NCBI GenBank assembly: GCA_002385825.1
Contig: DGEG01000076.1
Location: 1-9,372 of the forward strand
DNA length: 9,372 bases
Reading direction: 5' to 3'
Source of the DNA: Firmicutes bacterium UBA3932
GTDB lineage: Bacteria > Bacillota > Clostridia > Peptostreptococcales > Anaerovoracaceae
How positions within the stretch are numbered: the stretch's first letter is position 1; every line of letters starts with the position of its first letter. This document shows, piece after piece, positions 5,862 through 9,372 of the stretch. The notes below the pieces were generated by a model that ran no database searches, was not told where the DNA came from, and worked only from the letters and a program-made list of their open reading frames with translations. The position numbers and the translations under genes are program-made.

Positions 5862-7305
5862 GGGTAAACTCCCTTCGCGAATACTCTTCCCCAAAAATAA
5901 GCAATTCTCGTTCCATAGGGGAGACAACGCCATAGGCTATCCGGCTCCAAATGAAGAAAACTACTCCTAAAAGCAGCCAGATGAGAATCAGAGCCCATTC
6001 CTGGGGCCAGGCAAGAGACACCTTCCCCATCGGCGTGTAGAGCAAAAGAAAACCAACGGACATAACAGTCACGATAACGGCAATAGGAACCCCGTATTTG
6101 ATTTTGAAAGGGCGCGCCAGGTCCGGCTCCTTTTTCCTTAGAATAAGAAAGGCCGCCGCTACCATGAGGTAGGCCATTACAGAACCGAAAGCGCTGGCGT
6201 TGACAAACCACACCAAGGCGTTCCGACCAAGCAACGGTGTGAGGGTACATATCACTCCCACCAGAAGAATGGCCCCGGTAGGAGTTTTGTATCTTGGGTG
6301 GAGGTTTCCGAAAAATGGCGGCAGCATTTTGGCCCGTCCCATGGCAAAGATAATTCTCGTGGAACCGACGATAAAACCGTTCCAGCTTGTCATAATTCCG
6401 CAAATTCCGCCAACAATCATGATTTTGCCGAAAATCGGAGATTTAAAGCAGTAAGCCATGGCGTCCGCCGCAGGGACGATTCCTGCACTCCGAACTTCGG
6501 GAGGAGCGGACAGGCTGATCCCCAGGATGATAAGGAAGTACCAGCAGGCTGCCAGTAAGATGGCAACGATAAAGGTTTTGGAAATGTGCCGCAATGGCAG
6601 GTTCATTTCCTCCGCCGATTGAGGGATAACATCAAATCCCACAAACATGGAAGGTACCATCAAGAGAACGGCTACGAGCCCCTTTCCTGTGGTGAAAGTG
6701 GGTGCAATATAAGCGGGATCCCCAAAGGATATACCGCCAAAGACAAAAATCAGCCCTACAAGAAAGAGCGCCGAGGTGGTCATCACCTGAAAAATGGCAG
6801 CAGGACGGATGCCGAAATGATTGAGAAGAAGCAAAACGAGGGCTCCTGCCATGCCCACCAAAGCCCAGGAAGCGAAAACTGGATACCCGCCGACGCTCCA
6901 CAAATAGCCGACTTTCGGTATGGGGAGTATATAGTCAATAGCCGTGGCGAGAGCAATGCCCTCCCAAGCAGCAACACCTATATATGCGAAAGATATGGCC
7001 CAACCCACCAGCCAGGCAAAGCGCTGGCCTAAGGCCCGGTATGCATAGACCATCTCTCCGCCCGCAAGCGGAAGTGCCGCCGTCAATTCGGCATATGTAA
7101 GTCCAACGAGAATGCAGAGGGCAGCCCCTATTGCAAAAGCCAAAAGGGAACCCAGAACCCCGGCTTCCTTGATCCAAAGGCCGGAGAGCATTACCCAACC
7201 CCAGCCCACCATGGTTCCAAAGGCAAGGGTGAGTACATCCGTCCTTCCCAGTACCCGCTTCAGCCCTGCGTTATCCCCCGGTTTAATACTATTATTTGTA
7301 TTCAT
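5854..7305 (-). CDS. APC-superfamily amino acid/amine permease (second copy)
   Basis: This is a 483-residue integral membrane transporter with about twelve hydrophobic segments, the usual size and shape of the amino acid-polyamine-organocation family. The unwound first helix carries GTMVGWGW (30-37) in place of the common GxGIF-type motif. Other landmarks are GLTYAEL, LPLAGGE, FVGFDVIPQ-AEEM, TSWNGFI, FAMGRAKMLPP and LRKKEPDLARPF. It is a close paralogue of the permease at 7625-9085: a hand alignment of 70 residues beginning at VLxLAFGTM gives 51 identities. The ATG at 7305 follows AGGG at 7 bases. Its 3' end overlaps the kinase start by 8 bases (ATGAATAA), coupling transport to sensing. The substrate cannot be read from sequence. 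It may be transcribed from the upstream sigma-54 promoter, from a weak promoter at 7444-7472, or from both. Confidence 0.92.
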   Translation of the reverse strand: MNTNNSIKPGDNAGLKRVLGRTDVLTLAFGTMVGWGWVMLSGLWIKEAGVLGSLLAFAIGAALCILVGLTYAELTAALPLAGGEMVYAYRALGQRFAWLVGWAISFAYIGVAAWEGIALATAIDYILPIPKVGYLWSVGGYPVFASWALVGMAGALVLLLLNHFGIRPAAIFQVMTTSALFLVGLIFVFGGISFGDPAYIAPTFTTGKGLVAVLLMVPSMFVGFDVIPQSAEEMNLPLRHISKTFIVAILLAACWYFLIILGISLSAPPEVRSAGIVPAADAMAYCFKSPIFGKIMIVGGICGIMTSWNGFIVGSTRIIFAMGRAKMLPPFFGNLHPRYKTPTGAILLVGVICTLTPLLGRNALVWFVNASAFGSVMAYLMVAAAFLILRKKEPDLARPFKIKYGVPIAVIVTVMSVGFLLLYTPMGKVSLAWPQEWALILIWLLLGVVFFIWSRIAYGVVSPMERELLIFGEEYSRREFTHE

Positions 7306-7324
7306 TCCGCCGCCCTGAATTATT

Positions 7325-7437
7325 GTATTTGGTGTCTATTGTATTTGGTGTCTGTATTTGGTGTCTGTATTTGGTGTCTGACACTTTTTACAACACTTTT
7401 TACAACTTGTTGTGTTTGGGGTCTGACACCTTTTACA
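7325..7437. repeat. Tandem 13-base GTATTTGGTGTCT units and ggtgtctgacac repeat in permease gap
   Basis: The 13-mer GTATTTGGTGTCT occurs at 7325-7337 and then three times head to tail at 7341-7353, 7354-7366 and 7367-7379. The last copy runs into GACACTTTTTACAA (7380-7393), then a partial repeat CACTTTTTACAACTTGTTG (7394-7412) and a variant GTGTTTGGGGTCTGACACC followed by TTTTACAAG (to 7437). This is the family seen inverted at 561-630 and 9311-9352. Translation of the plus strand gives repetitive peptides without known features, so it is treated as noncoding. Confidence 0.8.
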
Positions 7438-7443
7438 AGTTTT

Positions 7444-7472
7444 ATGATATCAAGCGCCAAAGCATAAAACAA
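7444..7472 (-). promoter_or_regulatory. Possible weak vegetative promoter for the second permease
   Basis: On the minus strand TTGTTT (7472-7467) is followed after 17 bases by TATCAT (7449-7444). The -10 matches the consensus at five of six positions and the -35 at three. It lies in the only non-repetitive part of the gap, about 140 bases upstream of the ATG at 7305. The evidence is motif match and position only. Confidence 0.3.
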
Positions 7473-7490
7473 GGGAAGTTACATGTGGAG

Positions 7491-7552
7491 TTGTATTTGG
7501 TGTCTGGCATTTTTTACAAGTTGTTGTATTTGGTGCCAGACACCAAATACAA
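7491..7552. repeat. Perfect 19-bp inverted repeat of the ggtgtctgacac family
   Basis: TTGTATTTGGTGTCTGGCA (7491-7509) is the exact reverse complement of 7534-7552, across a 24-base spacer. The right side also forms its own hairpin, TTGTATTTGGTG (7524-7535) with CACCAAATACAA (7541-7552). The two foldings compete for the same right arm. The copies share GGCA/TGCC where the other family members have GACA, so the two arms have changed together. Confidence 0.8.
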
Positions 7553-7560
7553 TCTCCAAT

Positions 7561-7597
7561 TACCAAGGGGCCGGGATTGTTCCCCGGCCCCTTGGTA
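7561..7597 (-). terminator. Strong hairpin downstream of the first permease
   Basis: TACCAAGGGGCCGGG (7561-7575) pairs perfectly over 15 bases with CCCGGCCCCTTGGTA (7583-7597) across a 7-base loop. It lies 27 bases past the stop codon of the first permease. On the minus strand the stem is followed by ATTGGAGATTGTATTT, without a proper T run. It may therefore stabilise the 3' end or attenuate transcription instead of fully terminating it, which would give more first permease than downstream products. Confidence 0.6.
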
Positions 7598-7624
7598 CCC
7601 ATTCAGGAGGTAAGTATTAAAATA

Positions 7625-9085
7625 TTAATATTTTATTTCTCTCGATCCGGTATACTTGCGATCCTCTCTCATGTAATCTTCGCCAAACATGAGATACTCT
7701 CTTTCTTCAATGCTTACGTCAGGATATGCCCTCTGGTTCATAATCAGCAGAACCGCCCCGAGAATGACCCATCCAAAGACCATCAACCATTCATATGGCC
7801 AGATCAAACCTTGAGTAAAGATAGGCAGATAAAGTGTTATAAAGAAAATAGCCACGATAACGGCAATAATTCCCACAACGCCCCCTGCCTTTATAGCGTA
7901 AGGTCTCTCCAGTTCGGGCTCTTTCTTACGTAATGCCACAAAGGAGCAAGCTACCATGCAGTAAGCCGTAACGGTTCCAAAGGCGCTGGCGTCCACAAAC
8001 CATACCAGTGCACTCTTTCCAAGCAGCGGAGAAATGCATGTAATTATGCCAACCAACAAAATAGCAGCGGTTGGAGTCTGGTACTTGGGATGAACTCTTC
8101 CGAAGACGGGAGGAAGCATCTTGGCTCGACCCATAGCGAAAATAACCCGCGTCGCACCCAAAATAAAACCGTTCCAGGAGGTAAGGATTCCGCACAAAGC
8201 CGTAATAATCATAAACTTCCCTGCAATGGGCGAGTTCAACGCGTATGCAAAGGAATCAGCTACCGGTATGGAAGCCGTATCTCTCACTTCCTGAGGCGCA
8301 CAAAGCGAAATGCCTATAATCATGATAATATACCAGGCAGCAGTCAACAGTATGGACAAAATCAATACCTTCGCGATAGACCTCAGAGGAATGTTCATTT
8401 CCTCCGCAGCCTGCGGTATAACGTCGAATCCTACGAACATGGCAGGTACCATCAAAAGCACAACAACGAGGCCGCTGGCGTTGGTGGTAAGAGGAAGCAT
8501 GTTGGATACACTTCCAAAGCCTACCCCACCAAAGAAGAACAGAATCCCGCCGATAGCCATGGCCACCGTCGCTGATTTCTGGAAAACCGCTGCCGGCTTG
8601 ACGCCCCTGTAATTTACGATAGCTAAAATCAACCCGCCCAGGGAACCGACCAGAACCCAGGACAGATACACGTCAAACCCCGCCACCGTCCAAAGATAGC
8701 CAAACCTGGGCAACGGAATAAGGTAGTCTATGGCGGTAACCATTGCCGGCCCTTCCCACGCTGCCACTCCTACATAAGCAAAGGTAATCATCCAGCCTGT
8801 GAACCATGAAGCTTTATAACCCAAGCCGCGATAGGAGAAAACCAGCTCGCCGCCCGCAAGAGGCAATGCCGGTGTCAGCTCCGCATAAGTGAGGCCGACG
8901 AAAATGCAAAGTATGGCTCCGATAGCAAAGGCGGCCACTGCGCCAATAACTCCGGCTGCAGCAACCCAGACGCCGGCCAGCATGATCCAGCCCCAGCCAA
9001 TCATGGTCCCAAAGGCAAGAGCCAAGACATCCTTAAGGTTCATGACCTTTTTCAGTTCTGCTCTTTCGCTTACATTTTTTGACAT
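7625..9085 (-). CDS. APC-superfamily amino acid/amine permease (first copy)
   Basis: This 486-residue transporter has about twelve membrane segments and belongs to the amino acid-polyamine-organocation family. The first-helix substrate motif is GTMIGWGW (26-33). FVGFDVIPQAAEEM (217-230), TSWNGFILGATR (302-313) and FAMGRAKMLPP (316-326) are conserved with the second copy at 5854-7305. Both copies keep two acidic residues after the FDVIPQ motif and a hydrophilic C-terminal tail beginning GE[DE]Y. The start at 9085 is preceded by AAAGGGTG about 5 bases upstream. A sigma-54 promoter lies about 110 bases upstream, and no other gene separates them. Substrate unknown; a paired solute-sensing kinase in the same locus points to a small amino acid or amine. 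Uptake versus exchange cannot be told. Confidence 0.93.
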   Translation of the reverse strand: MSKNVSERAELKKVMNLKDVLALAFGTMIGWGWIMLAGVWVAAAGVIGAVAAFAIGAILCIFVGLTYAELTPALPLAGGELVFSYRGLGYKASWFTGWMITFAYVGVAAWEGPAMVTAIDYLIPLPRFGYLWTVAGFDVYLSWVLVGSLGGLILAIVNYRGVKPAAVFQKSATVAMAIGGILFFFGGVGFGSVSNMLPLTTNASGLVVVLLMVPAMFVGFDVIPQAAEEMNIPLRSIAKVLILSILLTAAWYIIMIIGISLCAPQEVRDTASIPVADSFAYALNSPIAGKFMIITALCGILTSWNGFILGATRVIFAMGRAKMLPPVFGRVHPKYQTPTAAILLVGIITCISPLLGKSALVWFVDASAFGTVTAYCMVACSFVALRKKEPELERPYAIKAGGVVGIIAVIVAIFFITLYLPIFTQGLIWPYEWLMVFGWVILGAVLLIMNQRAYPDVSIEEREYLMFGEDYMREDRKYTGSREIKY

Positions 9086-9193
9086 AATATCACCCTTTCT
9101 TGATATGGGCCCTATTTATAACTTATAGAATATTGCTTTAAAGCCAAAGGCATCCGCGCCTCATCATTTGGGCCCCTTGTGCATCAATAATTT

Positions 9194-9210
9194 AGCAATT
9201 TCTATGCCAG
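9194..9210 (-). promoter_or_regulatory. Sigma-54 (-24/-12) promoter of the permease operon
   Basis: On the minus strand the sequence is CTGGCATAGAAATTGCT, which fits the consensus YTGGCAYR-N4-TTGCW completely. The invariant GG and GC are exactly 10 bases apart. Transcription would start near 9183, leaving a leader of about 98 bases to the ATG at 9085. An NtrC-type activator, which this promoter class needs, is encoded in the same locus at 2277-3656. Confidence 0.8.
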
Positions 9211-9232
9211 TGAATTTTGATTTGTATTTTCC

Positions 9233-9307
9233 TGAAATTTCAATTGTAGGCCACGAATACCGCCCCAATCGGAAGAAGTTTTTCCACAAAACAGGAAATT
9301 AATTTCC
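9233..9307. promoter_or_regulatory. Candidate upstream activator sites for the sigma-54 promoter
   Basis: Two perfect palindromes lie upstream of the promoter: TGAAATTTCA (9233-9242) and GGAAATTAATTTCC (9294-9307). A looser GGAA/TTCC pair lies at 9271-9285. The 14-base site is about 90 bases beyond the -24 box, inside the usual range for enhancer sites of NtrC-type activators. All three share GGAA/TTCC or GAAA/TTTC half-sites. Assignment to the local regulator is inference. Confidence 0.4.
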
Positions 9308-9310
9308 AAC

Positions 9311-9352
9311 TTGTATTCGGTGTCTGACACCAAATACAGACACCAAATACAA
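9311..9352. repeat. ggtgtctgacac repeat with tandem 13-base unit
   Basis: TTGTATTCGGTGTC is followed by TGACACCAAATAC and then AGACACCAAATAC, the last being the exact reverse complement of the 13-mer repeated at 7325-7379. GACACCAAATACA occurs twice head to tail (9326-9338 and 9339-9351). The whole is close to palindromic, so it can fold into a hairpin. It sits between the candidate activator sites and the palindrome at the window end. Confidence 0.75.
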
Positions 9353-9372
9353 AAATCAAAAGGGACTGTCCC
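9351..9372. repeat. Partial copy of the CAAAAGGGAC/GTCCCTTTTG palindrome, cut by the window end
   Basis: These 22 bases are identical to 2245-2266, the left arm, centre and start of the right arm of the terminator palindrome. The window ends inside the element, so the right arm is not visible. By analogy it may be the terminator of a gene lying to the right. Confidence 0.6.

Noticed and set aside
5862..5933. Longer kinase start at 5933
   Set aside because: It would overlap the permease by 80 bases. The ATG at 5861 has a well-placed ribosome-binding site and starts directly before the first membrane helix.
7325..7379. CRISPR-like array
   Set aside because: The 13-base units are adjacent without unique spacers, and no cas gene is present.
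7491..7552. Second sigma-54 promoter upstream of the second permease (CTGGCA words)
   Set aside because: On both strands the GG is not followed by GC after 10 bases, so the -12 element is missing.
7296..7613. Plus-strand frame of about 105 codons across the permease gap
   Set aside because: The peptide is only a translation of the short DNA repeats (LVSDTFY-type words) and overlaps the start of the second permease.
7600..7624. AGGAGG at 7606-7611 as a plus-strand ribosome-binding site
   Set aside because: No credible plus-strand frame follows; the sequence beyond is antisense to the first permease.
9086..9183. Riboswitch or T-box in the leader of the first permease
   Set aside because: The leader has only small palindromes (GCTTTAAAGC at 9135-9144, two GGGCCC words) and no T-box or recognised aptamer motif.

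Overview
The window looks like a chromosomal segment of an anaerobic, motile Gram-positive bacterium of the Clostridia type. The basis is the strong Shine-Dalgarno sites, a SigD-like (sigma-28) promoter of the TTAA-N15-GCCGATAT form, a sigma-54 regulatory circuit and the style of the proteins. I cannot name a genus. There are five complete protein genes, one on the plus strand and four on the minus strand, plus the probable start of a sixth gene leaving the left edge. No tRNA, rRNA, transposase or CRISPR array was seen.

Layout. Bases 1-647 hold no complete gene. They contain a start codon with Shine-Dalgarno site at the extreme left (minus strand), a G-poor tract of degenerate 'catatcctcaag' repeats, two near-identical 54-base dyad elements 125 bases apart, and two copies of a dispersed 'ggtgtctgacac' repeat. 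Bases 786-2189 (plus) encode a soluble protein made of two chemoreceptor-like signalling hairpins, each with a sensor-like domain inserted at the hairpin turn; a SigD-type promoter lies upstream. Two hairpin terminators (2202-2278) separate it from the converging minus-strand genes.

Bases 2277-9085 (minus, read right to left) form one regulatory and transport locus. It holds an APC-family permease (9085-7625), a 319-base gap full of repeats and hairpins, a paralogous APC permease (7305-5854), a histidine kinase with an extracytoplasmic solute-binding-type sensor (5861-3657), and an NtrC-type sigma-54 response regulator (3656-2277). The last three genes overlap or abut and are almost certainly translated from one message. 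A near-perfect sigma-54 promoter (9210-9194) lies ahead of the first permease, with palindromes upstream that could bind the activator.

Working model (inference): the kinase senses a small solute, probably an amino acid or amine, and phosphorylates the regulator. The regulator then activates the sigma-54 promoter to make the two permeases and possibly more of the sensor pair. The most unusual item is the plus-strand protein: an apparently intracellular, tandemly duplicated chemoreceptor tip whose hairpin turns are each replaced by a roughly 126-130 residue Cache/PAS-like module. Two short repeat families, a 13-mer GTATTTGGTGTCT unit and a CAAAAGGGAC/GTCCCTTTTG palindrome, recur in the intergenic regions.
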